Part shown: positions 20,502 to 29,865 of the stretch, piece after piece
Layout: each line of letters starts with the position of its first letter
Position numbering within the stretch: position 1 is the stretch's first letter
Assembly (NCBI RefSeq): GCF_001183605.1
Contig: NZ_LFXJ01000013.1
Location: forward strand, 248,318-312,317
From: Lysinibacillus xylanilyticus
Lineage (GTDB): Bacteria > Bacillota > Bacilli > Bacillales_A > Planococcaceae
Length of the DNA stretch: 64,000 bases
Direction of reading: 5' to 3'
Position numbers and translations under genes: made by a program
The notes under the pieces: generated by a model
What the model was told of the DNA's origin: nothing
What the model saw: the letters and a program-made list of their open reading frames with translations, nothing else
Databases searched by the model: none

Positions 20502-21322
20502 TGGAATTTTTTGTTTTAGTTATTATTGCATTATTATCTGGGGTAATTGGCTCGTTGGTTGGGCTTGGTGGAGGAATTATTTTAGTCCCAGCAACATTAT
20601 ACGTTGGGTTAAATTTAGGGATGATTCCAGATATAACTCCTCAAAAAGTGGTTGGTTTATCTGTTGTCATGATGATTTTCACTGGACTTGCCTCTACGTT
20701 AAGCTATATGAAATCTAAAACAGTTGATTATAAAAGCGGTTGGATATTTTTTATAGGAAGTATTCCTGGAACAATGCTAGGTGCATGGGTAAATAAAGGG
20801 CTAGATTTACCATCATTTAATTTGTATTTTGGTATTTTACTAATCATTTTGGCGACGATTTTACTTGTAAGGGATAGATTGAAACCTGTAGAATGGTTTG
20901 TAAAAAACGGTATGCAAAGGGAATTCGAAGATAAAGAAGGAAATACCTTTGTATATGGGTATCCAATTTGGTTTGCCATTGTATTAACATTTGGGATAGG
21001 CTTTGCCTCTGGATTATTTGGTATCGGCGGAGGCTCGATGACCGTGCCGGCCATGATTCTTTTATTTTTATTCCCTCCGCATGTTGCAGTGGCAACATCG
21101 ATGTTCATGGTATTTCTATCGTCGATTGTTAATTCAGCGAGTCATATTTATTTAGGACATGTGCCATGGCTCTATACGATTCCTGTTATTCCAGGTGCTT
21201 ATATTGGAGCAAAGCTTGGGGCAGCATTAAATAAAAGAATTAAATCAGATACTCTTGTAGTAGCACTTCGAGTTATTTTATTATTATTAGGAATTCGTTC
21301 CATTATCGAAGCTTTATTGTAA
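20501..21322 (+). CDS. yunE: TauE/SafE family anion exporter (YunE-like)
   Basis: 273 aa with eight or so membrane helices. Two glycine-rich repeats, GSLVGLGGGIILVP and GLFGIGGGSMTVP, mark the duplicated TauE/SafE fold used for sulfite or organosulfonate transport. Start overlaps the yunF stop. Substrate is unknown; the sulfur link comes from family knowledge. Confidence 0.9.
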   Translation: MEFFVLVIIALLSGVIGSLVGLGGGIILVPATLYVGLNLGMIPDITPQKVVGLSVVMMIFTGLASTLSYMKSKTVDYKSGWIFFIGSIPGTMLGAWVNKGLDLPSFNLYFGILLIILATILLVRDRLKPVEWFVKNGMQREFEDKEGNTFVYGYPIWFAIVLTFGIGFASGLFGIGGGSMTVPAMILLFLFPPHVAVATSMFMVFLSSIVNSASHIYLGHVPWLYTIPVIPGAYIGAKLGAALNKRIKSDTLVVALRVILLLLGIRSIIEALL

Positions 21323-21383
21323 TATTGATTTAAAGCAAGTCTACTACAGACATAGAAGCTATTTTAAAGAAGAGGTGGCTTAA

Positions 21384-22748
21384 TTGCTGGAAAAAATCCA
21401 TATTTTTCACACGAATGATTTGCACAGTCATTTTAAGTATTGGCCACGAATGCAAAGCTATGTGAGAGAAATTCGTACTAAGCTTGCAACCATGGGAGAA
21501 ACAAGCTATTTATTTGATGTCGGCGATCATTTGGATCGTTCAAATATTTATACAGAAGCAACAGTCGGAAAGGGCAATGTGAAGTTATTGAATGAAGCTG
21601 GTTACGACGTGGTAACAATTGGTAATAATGAAGGTATAACATTGTCCCATAAGGAGCTTTATCATTTGTATGATGAAGCAGCTTTTGACGTATTAGTTGC
21701 TAATGTAAATGCCTCACAAGGACCAAATCCAGCGTGGATGAAGCCGTATGTTGTATTAACAACTACTTATGGCACAAAGGTTGCAGTGATTGCAGCAACG
21801 GCTATGTTTGAAATTTATTATAAGGAATTAGACTGGGAGATAGATGAGGCACGAAGCACACTCATTCGCTTAGCGCTCCAGCTTCGTGAAGAAGTGGATA
21901 TTATTGTTTGTTTGTCACATTTAGGGATAACAGAGGATGAGCTTTTAGCTGAGGAATGCCCAGAAATAGATGTTATATTCGGCTCACATACACATCATGT
22001 TCTCCCTAATGGAAAGTTAATTAATGGCGTTTTATTAACGGGTGGAGGAAAATTTGGACAATATACTGGCCATCTTGTATTAGAATATGATACAAAATCT
22101 AGGGGAATTGTTGAAAAAAAGGATGCGTTAATTCATAATAAAGATTTGCCTACGATTAAAAATGAACATGAAATCGTTCAATCTTTAGAAATAGAAGGCA
22201 AACGATTACTTGATATTCCAGTATTCACTACGGAAAAATCGTACAATAAGGAATGGTTCCATTATTCACAATTATCCGATTTGTTCGCGCGTGCCATTTT
22301 AGAGAAAAGTGGAGCGGATTGTTCGTTATTTAATGCAGGTATTTTTTTAGATGGTTTACCTAAAGGAACAGTGACAGCACTTGATTTGCATAGAATTTTC
22401 CCACATCCTATAAATTTATGTACGATTGAATTATCAGTTGCCGAAATGAAAGAAATTTTTCAGCAATCTAAAAATGAAGAATGGCCTTATATTGAGCTAA
22501 AAGGATTAGGCTTTAGAGGCGTTATTTTTGGGAAGATGTTAACCTATGGCTTTTCTATGAATGAAGATCGCCAATTACTGATCAATGGGAAGCTTGCAGA
22601 TAATGATCGAATTTATAAATTAGTAACACTTGATTTGTTTACGTTCGGTTATTTTTATCCTAGCTTTAAATATGCTAAGAAAAAATATATTCTACCAGAA
22701 TTTTTACGAAACATTATGATAGATTATGGGCAAAGGTTCTTTAAGTAA
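21384..22748 (+). CDS. yunD: Metallophosphoesterase of the 5'-nucleotidase family (YunD-like)
   Basis: 454 aa. Metal-binding motifs HTNDLHSHF, FDVGDHLDR, GNNEG and SHLGI, then GSHTHH, define the calcineurin-like N-terminal domain. A 5'-nucleotidase C-terminal domain follows (FNAGIFLDGLPKG). No signal peptide is visible, so it acts in the cytosol. The start is TTG with GAGGTGGC 5 bases upstream. Confidence 0.88.
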   Translation: MLEKIHIFHTNDLHSHFKYWPRMQSYVREIRTKLATMGETSYLFDVGDHLDRSNIYTEATVGKGNVKLLNEAGYDVVTIGNNEGITLSHKELYHLYDEAAFDVLVANVNASQGPNPAWMKPYVVLTTTYGTKVAVIAATAMFEIYYKELDWEIDEARSTLIRLALQLREEVDIIVCLSHLGITEDELLAEECPEIDVIFGSHTHHVLPNGKLINGVLLTGGGKFGQYTGHLVLEYDTKSRGIVEKKDALIHNKDLPTIKNEHEIVQSLEIEGKRLLDIPVFTTEKSYNKEWFHYSQLSDLFARAILEKSGADCSLFNAGIFLDGLPKGTVTALDLHRIFPHPINLCTIELSVAEMKEIFQQSKNEEWPYIELKGLGFRGVIFGKMLTYGFSMNEDRQLLINGKLADNDRIYKLVTLDLFTFGYFYPSFKYAKKKYILPEFLRNIMIDYGQRFFK

Positions 22749-22789
22749 TAGTAGATAAAACGCTTTTAGAATGGATTGGGGAAAAGGTC

Positions 22790-23893
22790 ATGCGTTTAAT
22801 TTCAATCGATGTATTAAAAGAAGGAATGGTATTAGCAAGAACCATTTGGAATGAGGCGGGACACCCTCTTTTAAAGAAAGATGTTGTCATTAATGAACGT
22901 ATCATACAAAGACTTCAACAATTAAATATGCATTATTTATATATTGACGATAAAATTTCTAAGGGTATTGAGGTACAGGAAACAGTTCCAACTGTTATTC
23001 GAAATAAAGCAATTTCAACCATTAAAGATTCTTTCCAATCAATCAATGGTTTAAATCCAGTAAATGCCTCTTATGTGCTTGACCAGCAATCAAAAGCAAT
23101 TGTCTCAATTGTAGATGAATTACTGTTGGCAGTTAGAGGTAATGATGAAATTTTAACAATACTAACAGATGCGTATTTATTTGATGAATATTTATATCAA
23201 CACTCTTTTCAAGTCACACTTTACTCGATAGCGATTGCTAAGGAGCTTGGATATTCAGCTGAGGATTTACGTTTAATTGCAATAGGCGCATTATTACATG
23301 ACATAGGAAAGCTTATGGTACCAAAAGAAATTCTGACTAAGCCTGATCGCCTATCGTGTGAGGAATTTGAAACGATGAAGCAGCATACTCGATATGGTTT
23401 TGATTTGTTACGTAATTTACATTCCATATCATTGATTGTTGCACACTGTGCCTTCCAACATCATGAACGGATTGATGGGAGTGGCTATCCACGGGGCTTA
23501 GTTGATTTTGAAATCCATCCGTTTGCCAAAATTATTGGTGTAGCAGACGTCTTTGATGCGGTGACTACAAGTCGTGTATATCGTGAAAAAATGTTACCTT
23601 CTCAGGGCCTAGCAATTTTAGAAGCAGGCGCTGGAACTATATACGATGCACGTATTGTGAATGCATTGAAAAGGTCTGTTGTCCATTATCCTAATGGTGT
23701 TATTTTAAAATTATCGGATGGGCGTCGGGGTATTGTATCAAGACAAGATACATTGAATGCCGCATTTCCGTGGATTCGTATTTTTGAAGAGAAAAATCAA
23801 ATATTAACAGCTACATATGAAATTAATTTAGTGGGCTACCCTACCATAACAATTGAAAACATAGAAGTGGATTATGTTGTACAATCGAAATAG
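22790..23893 (+). CDS. HD-GYP domain protein, putative c-di-GMP phosphodiesterase
   Basis: 367 aa. HD pair at H170-D171 (LLHDIGK) and the HHERIDGSGYP motif with HH at 224-225 and GYP at 232-234 are complete. HD-GYP enzymes hydrolyse c-di-GMP; no membrane helix or sensor domain is visible, only an N-terminal ~110-residue region and a C-terminal ~80-residue tail. It sits between yunD and yunB. It could lower the c-di-GMP that the PilZ-synthase at 1.4-3.3 kb would sense, but that link is inference. Confidence 0.88.
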   Translation: MRLISIDVLKEGMVLARTIWNEAGHPLLKKDVVINERIIQRLQQLNMHYLYIDDKISKGIEVQETVPTVIRNKAISTIKDSFQSINGLNPVNASYVLDQQSKAIVSIVDELLLAVRGNDEILTILTDAYLFDEYLYQHSFQVTLYSIAIAKELGYSAEDLRLIAIGALLHDIGKLMVPKEILTKPDRLSCEEFETMKQHTRYGFDLLRNLHSISLIVAHCAFQHHERIDGSGYPRGLVDFEIHPFAKIIGVADVFDAVTTSRVYREKMLPSQGLAILEAGAGTIYDARIVNALKRSVVHYPNGVILKLSDGRRGIVSRQDTLNAAFPWIRIFEEKNQILTATYEINLVGYPTITIENIEVDYVVQSK

Positions 23894-23900
23894 AATAAAA

Positions 23901-23948
23901 ATCTCCTCCTGTTCATACTTTATGAAACAGGAGGAGATTTTTTGTTTT
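23901..23948 (+). terminator. Terminator whose 3' arm contains the yunB ribosome-binding site
   Basis: ATCTCCTCCTGTT (23901-23913) pairs perfectly with AACAGGAGGAGAT (23926-23938), followed by TTTTTTG. The GGAGGAG in the 3' arm is also the Shine-Dalgarno of yunB, whose TTG starts at 23942. The hairpin would both stop read-through and hide the SD. Confidence 0.8.
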
Positions 23949-24730
23949 TCCCTCGAAAAAGGATGAAATTACGATCATATAGTAATCAGGGCAACTATAG
24001 AAAAAAGGGAAGTCGGTTGAATCGATTAACCTTATTAGTTGTAGGCACTATTATCGGTGTTTTTTTATTTATTTATTATTTAAATGAGCAGCTTATGCCG
24101 ACATACTTAGAATATGCTGAAGTACAAACGGGTAAGATTGCATCTTCCGTTGTGAGTAAAGCGATTGATTCTCGTACATCAAGTGTTATGGATGTTAATG
24201 ATATTCTTGTAGAAGTATCCCCTAACAACCAGGCTGATTTGAAGATTAATACAGAAACGATTAATCGAGTTCGAACAGAAACGGTCAATCAAGTAAAAGT
24301 GTATTTAGAGCAGGCAGAGCAAGGGGAGCTGTCACATTTACCAAATCTTGATAATGTTGAATATGATTTTAACAAGATAAATGAAGGCAACGGGGTCGTT
24401 TTTTATGTACCTATCAGTCAGGCGGCCAATATGCCTATACTTGGGAACTTAGGCCCTAAAATTCCGATACGTTTTCATGTAATTGGCAATGTGCATAGTG
24501 AAGTTACTTCTTCAATAACTGAATATGGTATTAATAGCGCTTATGTGGAGGTAGGTATTCATATAGAGGTAAATGTGCAAATTATTGTCCCGTTTGCTAG
24601 TAAAACTACAACAGTTACTCAGGATATTCCGGTGGCGATGGGCTTAGTAAGGGGAAAAGTTCCAGATGTTTATTCAAATGGTAGTTCAGAGGTTCCTTCA
24701 ATTCAAGTACCTGTTTCTCCTAAAAAGTAG
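23942..24730 (+). CDS. yunB: Sporulation protein YunB
   Basis: 262 aa with a single membrane helix (about 30-50) and the conserved segment EYAEVQTGKIASSVVSKAI of the YunB family, needed for efficient sporulation in B. subtilis. TTG 23942 is chosen because GGAGGAG lies 5 bases upstream; an ATG at 23963 lacks an RBS at usable distance. Expected to be made in the mother cell, though no sigma-E site was identified. Confidence 0.85.
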   Translation: MFFPRKRMKLRSYSNQGNYRKKGSRLNRLTLLVVGTIIGVFLFIYYLNEQLMPTYLEYAEVQTGKIASSVVSKAIDSRTSSVMDVNDILVEVSPNNQADLKINTETINRVRTETVNQVKVYLEQAEQGELSHLPNLDNVEYDFNKINEGNGVVFYVPISQAANMPILGNLGPKIPIRFHVIGNVHSEVTSSITEYGINSAYVEVGIHIEVNVQIIVPFASKTTTVTQDIPVAMGLVRGKVPDVYSNGSSEVPSIQVPVSPKK

Positions 24731-24740
24731 AAATGTTTGC

Positions 24741-24781
24741 CTTCTTTCAGTGGACGCAATTTTGCCGAGGCAAAATTGATT
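24741..24781. repeat. Minimal family-2 repeat element
   Basis: Only the ends remain: CTTCTTTCAG, then GGACGC and a hairpin CAATTTTGCC/GGCAAAATTG (24757-24766 and 24769-24778). It shows that family 2 can exist without internal modules. Confidence 0.7.
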
Positions 24782-24875
24782 ATGATAGTTGTTGGAGTTC
24801 ATTTATTATGTTACATTGACATCAGTGAAGATAGTAATATAAAAACTGCACATATTTGATAGGGGCGATATCCGT

Positions 24876-25799
24876 ATGACATCTTGTAAACCTACAAGCA
24901 AAGGAAAAGAAGAATATTTAAGAAAACCAGATTGGCTAAAAATTAAATTAAACACAAATGATGAATATAAAGGGCTAAAGAAGCTCATGCGTGAAAAAAA
25001 TCTGCATACAGTATGTGAGGAAGCTCGCTGTCCTAATATTCATGAATGCTGGGGTGAACGACGTACAGCAACAATGATGATCCTTGGATCTGTTTGTACG
25101 CGTGCTTGCCGTTTCTGTGCTGTTAAAACAGGTTTACCAAATGAATTAGACCTAGCTGAGCCAGAACGAGTAGCAGATTCTGTAGCTATTATGAACTTAA
25201 AGCACGTTGTTATTACAATGGTAGCACGTGATGACTTAAAGGATGGCGGTTCGGAAGTATTAGCTGAAACAGTACGTGCGATTCGTCGTAAAAGTCCGTT
25301 TACATCGATTGAAGTTTTACCGTCCGATTTAGGTGGTTTGCAAGAGAATCTTCAAATTTTAATGGATGCGAAGCCAGATATTTTAAATCATAATATTGAA
25401 ACAGTGCGTCGCTTAACGCCAAGAGTCCGTGCACGAGCAAAATATGAGCGTTCATTAGAGTTTCTTCGTTTGGCAAAAGAAATGCAGCCAGATATCCCTA
25501 CAAAGTCATCTTTAATGATAGGCTTAGGTGAAACAGAAGAAGAAATTTTAGAAGTAATGGACGATTTAAGAGCAAACGACGTAGATATTATGACAATTGG
25601 TCAATACTTACAGCCAACGAAAAAACATTTGCCTGTTAAGAAGTATTATTCTCCAATAGAGTTTGGTAAACTGCGTAAAATCGCAATGGAAAAAGGATTT
25701 AAGCATTGTGAAGCAGGCCCACTTGTACGTAGTAGCTATCACGCTGATGAACAAGTTAACGAAGCAACAAAAGAACGTCAACTACAAGCAGAACAGTAA
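24876..25799 (+). CDS. lipA: Lipoyl synthase LipA
   Basis: 307 aa radical-SAM enzyme that inserts two sulfurs into octanoyl groups on carrier proteins. Both clusters are encoded: the auxiliary set [12 protein letters not shown] and the radical-SAM set CTRACRFC. The start ATG follows AGGGGCGA. It lies next to yunB and yutD as in B. subtilis. Confidence 0.96.
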   Translation: MTSCKPTSKGKEEYLRKPDWLKIKLNTNDEYKGLKKLMREKNLHTVCEEARCPNIHECWGERRTATMMILGSVCTRACRFCAVKTGLPNELDLAEPERVADSVAIMNLKHVVITMVARDDLKDGGSEVLAETVRAIRRKSPFTSIEVLPSDLGGLQENLQILMDAKPDILNHNIETVRRLTPRVRARAKYERSLEFLRLAKEMQPDIPTKSSLMIGLGETEEEILEVMDDLRANDVDIMTIGQYLQPTKKHLPVKKYYSPIEFGKLRKIAMEKGFKHCEAGPLVRSSYHADEQVNEATKERQLQAEQ

Positions 25800-25831
25800 A
25801 AATAAATGTTGAATTAGAAGGCGGTGCCACT

Positions 25832-26188
25832 TTGATCAATATTGAAGGATATGAATACGAGCTTATTGAAGATTACAAAGAGGCTTTTCAAGAAGAAGTG
25901 TTCAAGGAACGATACTCAGATATTTTAGCTAGATATGATTATATTGTGGGCGACTGGGGCTATAGTCAATTACGCTTAAAAGGCTTTTTTGACGATAAAA
26001 ATCAGAAAGCCACTTTCGATACGAAGATTAGTACACTACAAGATTACTTATACGAGTATTGTAATTTTGGCTGTTCATATTTCGTCTTGCACAAAACGGG
26101 TAAATCTACTCAACAGCCAGAAGAAGCTGTAGTAAGTGAAGATCATGAAGTGACAAAGATTGTTGAGCATGAACAAATAGCAGAATAA
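25832..26188 (+). CDS. yutD: YutD-like cytosolic protein
   Basis: 118 aa with YDYIVGDWGYSQLRLKGF and the cysteine-containing YEYCNFGCSYFVLHK, characteristic of the YutD family (DUF1027). Function is unknown. The start is TTG with AAGGCGGTG upstream, 32 bp after lipA, so it is probably co-transcribed. Confidence 0.85.
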   Translation: MINIEGYEYELIEDYKEAFQEEVFKERYSDILARYDYIVGDWGYSQLRLKGFFDDKNQKATFDTKISTLQDYLYEYCNFGCSYFVLHKTGKSTQQPEEAVVSEDHEVTKIVEHEQIAE

Positions 26189-26194
26189 ACTTTT

Positions 26195-26227
26195 AAAACC
26201 TGATGCGAAATTTGCATCAGGTTTTTA
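26195..26227 (+). terminator. Terminator after yutD
   Basis: AAACCTGATGC and GCATCAGGTTT form an 11-bp stem with a 7-base loop and a T-run. Confidence 0.9.
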
Positions 26228-26292
26228 CTTTGAAGTAATAGGTTTTTTTAATTTGGTAATAATAAAAATGTGGCTTATAAACATAGCGCGAG

Positions 26293-26614
26293 GTTGATTT
26301 CCGTTCCGGCTGGGCGCTTTGTTGCTGTCGCTTCGCTTTCGCACAGATAAAACATTTGTAGCTGTCGCTTTGCTTTCGCTACAGAAAACATTTGCCGCTG
26401 ACGCTTCGCTTTCGCGCAGAGCAGAGCTTCCTGGGGGCGTCCGATGAGCCGCTTGGGCCAACAGGTGTTTTTTGCGCGAAAGCGAAGTGCTAACGTAGCG
26501 ACAGCAACAGCAGGATGTTGGTCACGAAGGCGTTATCACAGGACGTGATGGTTTTAGCCTTCGTTCCTATATTGCTAATCCCCAAGGAGTCGCCCAGCCT
26601 CCACTCCAATCAAC
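26293..26614. repeat. Family-1 repeat element (inverted orientation)
   Basis: 322 bp. Left end GTTGATTTCCGTTCCGGCTG and right end CCAGCCTCCACTCCAATCAA. The nested hairpin seen in the 7402 copy is present and identical. The module GCTTCGCTTTCGC occurs repeatedly. The remaining bases of the 540-base gap hold no gene. Confidence 0.85.
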
Positions 26615-26728
26615 TTATTTATAAGTTATACGTTTTAACGAATAACATTCCTAATTTTTGGTGAGGAATCGAAAAGGACGGATTTTAAAATTAATTCTAG
26701 TTTTATATTAAAGGTGTGTGTTGTTTAG

Positions 26729-27256
26729 ATGAAAAAAGCTGTATTTTTGGATCGTGATGGGGTCATCAATGAAGTATTAACGGATCGCGTTAAATTTGTA
26801 AATAAACCAAAGGATTTTTATTTCCTACCGCATGTTCCGAAAGCTATAAAAAAATTGAATAAATACTTCGACTATATTTTTGTAGTAACCAATCAAGGCG
26901 GGGTTGGATTAGGGTTTATGAAAGAAACGCAGCTACAAAAAATACATGAACATATGGTAAAAGAATTGAAGAAGGAAGGGGCCACTATTCACGAAGTTGT
27001 ATATTGTCCTCATAAACCCAAATCGGGCTGTGCCTGTCGTAAACCAAATAGTAAATTAATCGTTGATCTTGGTGAAAAATATAATATAGACTTAGCAAAA
27101 TCCTACATGGTGGGAGATACGGATACAGATATAATAGCAGGCAAACGAGCAGGAACTAAGGGGGTATTTTTAGGTGCGAAAGATCCGCTAGCAGATGCGG
27201 TTTTTCCAGATCTAATTAGTGCTGCTGATTGGATTATTAAAGATGCAACAGCATAA
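26729..27256 (+). CDS. HAD-IIIA phosphatase (GmhB-like)
   Basis: 175 aa. The HAD motifs FLDRDGVIN, VTNQGG and GDTDTDI are complete. CPHKPKSGCACRKP is the zinc-binding loop of the D,D-heptose 1,7-bisphosphate phosphatase group. In Gram-positive bacteria such proteins act on sugar or nucleotide phosphates; the substrate here is not known. Confidence 0.85.
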   Translation: MKKAVFLDRDGVINEVLTDRVKFVNKPKDFYFLPHVPKAIKKLNKYFDYIFVVTNQGGVGLGFMKETQLQKIHEHMVKELKKEGATIHEVVYCPHKPKSGCACRKPNSKLIVDLGEKYNIDLAKSYMVGDTDTDIIAGKRAGTKGVFLGAKDPLADAVFPDLISAADWIIKDATA

Positions 27257-27335
27257 TGCTAGTATTGTTGAAGTGGAAAGTCAAAGCGTATAAATCATGA
27301 GAAAAAGGATAATTTATTTATTGGAGGTGATTAAT

Positions 27336-27515
27336 TTGACTAAAGAAAATAAAAAAGGGTTAGATCGAGAAGAGTATGGATTTGGTTTTGATATTAGTGT
27401 CGATGACTTAGCAGTTATTGGGCAAAATCAACAAGCCAAAAAACAAAACGATAATGAAAACAAAGACAAGCCTCGCAACAAGGATAATCCTGCTAAAATA
27501 AATAATGAAAAGTAA
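27336..27515 (+). CDS. Small hydrophilic protein of unknown function
   Basis: 59 aa from TTG 27336, which follows a near-perfect RBS GGAGGTGAT; the ATG at 27297 lies upstream of this RBS. The chain has a short folded-looking core, YGFGFDISVDDLAVIG, and a tail of Lys, Asn and Asp. I do not recognise it. A terminator follows. Confidence 0.6.
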   Translation: MTKENKKGLDREEYGFGFDISVDDLAVIGQNQQAKKQNDNENKDKPRNKDNPAKINNEK

Positions 27516-27555
27516 GTGCACAATACAATGCTCCTTGATTTAGTATTAAGATACT

Positions 27556-27637
27556 TACAAAAAAATTCCGCCAACCTTCTGTTGCACAGTGCGCAAAGTA
27601 GAACCCTATGTCCGCAGAAAAGCGGAATTTTTTTGTA
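27556..27637. terminator. Long-armed inverted repeat acting as bidirectional terminator
   Basis: TACAAAAAAATTCCGC (27556-27571) and GCGGAATTTTTTTGTA (27622-27637) are perfect 16-bp inverted repeats 50 bases apart. A shorter stem TCCGC/GCGGA (27611-27626) competes for the right arm and makes a plain terminator on the plus strand. Confidence 0.7.
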
Positions 27638-27681
27638 TTAAATGCTTAATTGCTATGGAAACACCCAATCTTTGAAGAGTG

Positions 27682-27948
27682 TTAATTTAATAATTCACGT
27701 AAATATTCACGTAGCTCGACCGTGTCTTCCTCTGTGCGATTGTATACATGTTCAAGATAGCCAGGTTCTTCTACATCATCTGGACCAATTATAGCAAAGC
27801 GTCCAAATTGAATATCCATGACAAGCACTTTCCCAAAGAAACGACCCGATTGCAAAATAGCTAAATCATAGCGTAACTTATCCCCTGCAAAACTAACAAA
27901 GCGTGTTTTCGTATCTTCTACATCATCATATAAAAAAAAACGTTCCAT
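27682..27948 (-). CDS. DUF3055 family protein (SAV0927-like)
   Basis: 88 aa. TKTRFVSFAGDKLRYDLAI and GRFAIIGPDDVEEPGYLEH match the small cytosolic DUF3055 family found in Bacillus and Staphylococcus. No function is known. RBS AAGGAG precedes the ATG; it is divergent from yutE. Confidence 0.8.
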   Translation of the reverse strand: MERFFLYDDVEDTKTRFVSFAGDKLRYDLAILQSGRFFGKVLVMDIQFGRFAIIGPDDVEEPGYLEHVYNRTEEDTVELREYLRELLN

Positions 27949-28036
27949 CTTTTAATCTCCTTCCAGTCCTATAGATATGGTACTATAGAAGAGAAATGAC
28001 TATCAACTTTTAAAGATTTGAATGGGGGCTTTCCTT

Positions 28037-28489
28037 GTGTATTTTGTAGATCGTAATAAAATCACAAAAAACTTACAGTACTTAGATGGACTATTAGAAA
28101 TTTTAGAGTCAGAAGATAGCTGGCTAGAAAATGATATTAAGAAATTAGCAATCGAGCGAATTGGTCACAATGTGATGGAGTCAATGATGGATGTAGGAAA
28201 TTTAATGATTGACGGCTTCATTATGCGTGATCCAGGAAGCTATGAGGATATTATTGATATTTTAATCGATGAAAAAGTCGTATCTACTGAAATGGAAGCA
28301 CCGTTAAAAGCAGTAGTTGGCTTACGTAAAATGCTTGTTCGAGAATTTACAGAAGTAGATGTTCAGGAAGTTGTTAATGTGTTAACAACGACTTTACCAG
28401 CATTAAAGCAATTCTCACCAGCTGTGAATAGTTATTTAACAAATGAACTCGGCCCTGTTTCAGCTTTTTTACCAGAGGATCATCAATGA
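28037..28489 (+). CDS. yutE: DUF86 / HepT-like protein YutE
   Basis: 150 aa helical protein from GTG 28037, which follows GGGGG at good distance and gives the YFVDRNKI start known for YutE; the ATG at 28022 lies before it. DUF86 is related to HEPN toxins, but the RNase motif RX4-6H is not clearly present and no MNT antitoxin gene adjoins, so it is probably not a toxin. The end overlaps yutF by 4 bp. Confidence 0.85.
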   Translation: MYFVDRNKITKNLQYLDGLLEILESEDSWLENDIKKLAIERIGHNVMESMMDVGNLMIDGFIMRDPGSYEDIIDILIDEKVVSTEMEAPLKAVVGLRKMLVREFTEVDVQEVVNVLTTTLPALKQFSPAVNSYLTNELGPVSAFLPEDHQ

Positions 28490-29247
28490 AAACCTACAAG
28501 GCGTATTGCTTTGATTTAGATGGTACAGTGTACCGTGGAAAGGACGGCATTCCTTCTGCGATTACTTTTATTCATCGGTTACAACAAGCAGGAATTGAGC
28601 CATTTTACGTAACAAACAATTCTTCTAAGACAAGAGAGCAGCTACAGGAAGCTTTAAGTGCTATAGGTGTGAATGCACCGATAGAACATATTTACTCAAG
28701 CGCATTAGTTACAGCAAAATATGTAGCCTTGAATTTCCCTGGCAAAAAAGTAGCCATGCTAGGTTCTGATGGTATTCGGAAAGCGTTATTTAATGAAGGC
28801 ATTGAACCTACCGAGGATGAACCAGAGGTTTTTGTTATGGGGATTGATCGAAATCTTGATTATATGGCACTTGCAAAGGCGACGATTGCTGTGCAAAATG
28901 GTGCGACGTTTATAGCAACGAATCAAGATATTAAATTCCCGACAGAGTATGGATTTCTACCAGGTAATGGGTCATTTGCCCGCTTAGTAGGTGAAGTTGC
29001 AGACGTTGAGCCAATCTATATCGGAAAACCATCACTTGCAATGCTTGAAGTTATTGCAACAGAGCATGACTTTACGAAAGATGAAATGGTGATGATTGGC
29101 GATAATTACGACACAGATATTATGTGTGGGATTCGCTTTGGCTGTGACACAATCCATGTAAACACAGGTGTTACACCGACAAAGGCTGTACTTGAGAAGG
29201 AGCAGCAACCTACCTATGTGGTAGAGGATTTAATAGCCGAGGCATAA
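28486..29247 (+). CDS. yutF: HAD-IIA phosphatase YutF (NagD-like)
   Basis: 253 aa. FDLDGTVYRG, YVTNNSSK and MIGDNYDTDI are the HAD motifs with the large C2 cap of the NagD group, which acts on sugar phosphates. Length and sequence fit B. subtilis YutF. Translationally coupled to yutE through the ATGA overlap. Confidence 0.9.
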   Translation: MKTYKAYCFDLDGTVYRGKDGIPSAITFIHRLQQAGIEPFYVTNNSSKTREQLQEALSAIGVNAPIEHIYSSALVTAKYVALNFPGKKVAMLGSDGIRKALFNEGIEPTEDEPEVFVMGIDRNLDYMALAKATIAVQNGATFIATNQDIKFPTEYGFLPGNGSFARLVGEVADVEPIYIGKPSLAMLEVIATEHDFTKDEMVMIGDNYDTDIMCGIRFGCDTIHVNTGVTPTKAVLEKEQQPTYVVEDLIAEA

Positions 29248-29276
29248 TTGATTAATTCAAAAATATAGCTCAAACA

Positions 29277-29327
29277 TAAAAAAAGGATGCTTATGTCGAT
29301 TTTTTTGGCATAACATCCTTTTTTTAT
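29277..29327. terminator. Terminator after yutF
   Basis: AAAAAAGGATG and CATCCTTTTTTT form the stem, with TATG/CATA extending it around a T-rich loop. It works in both directions, also for yuzB. Confidence 0.85.
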
Positions 29328-29386
29328 GTTCAAATTTAGTATTAGTAAGTGTTTCATCATTATATGAATGAGGTATTACGCCTTCA

Positions 29387-29623
29387 TTACCATAACGGAT
29401 TTTCTTCTATAAATTGATAAATTGCCTTCGTCAACTCTTCAGGAGAATCAGCCTCAACTAATTCACCATTGACGATTGCATAAAATGATTCTGAACATTT
29501 TGTACAGTAACTAAGGCAGCCATATTCCAAAACGTCGATGTTCGGATCGCGTTCTAGTACTTCATAAGTTTTTTGAGAGCCATTTGCCAAATTACTTATA
29601 CAAAATTCAACCATTGGATTCAT
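29387..29623 (-). CDS. yuzB: DUF1450 protein YuzB
   Basis: 78 aa. MNPMVEFCISN and LEYGCLSYCTKC show the three or four cysteines of this thioredoxin-like small family. ATG 29623 is preferred over GTG 29632 because GAGGTG lies 6 bases before it. Function unknown; divergent from yutJ. Confidence 0.85.
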   Translation of the reverse strand: MNPMVEFCISNLANGSQKTYEVLERDPNIDVLEYGCLSYCTKCSESFYAIVNGELVEADSPEELTKAIYQFIEENPLW

Positions 29624-29865
29624 ACATGTCACCTCACCAAAATAATGCTACTCGCTTTTAAAACATTCGTCAATGATTTGAGTTGACCTAGAAAGCAAAT
29701 ATTAAGTAGTAAGGTTGGTCGCGTTAATATGCTACAGTGTTAAACAATTTTTTGCAAAAATGAAGAAAAGGAAACGATATTTAAGGAAAATTCGAACAAT
29801 AGCGATGGTTTATCGAAGCCCAAATGATTCAAAAATCATTCGAAAAAGGCAAGTTAGCATTTGTT

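Noticed and set aside
28037-28489. YutE as a HepT-type toxin
   Set aside because: The RNase motif is not clear and no MNT antitoxin adjoins; the yutE-yutF housekeeping context is conserved.
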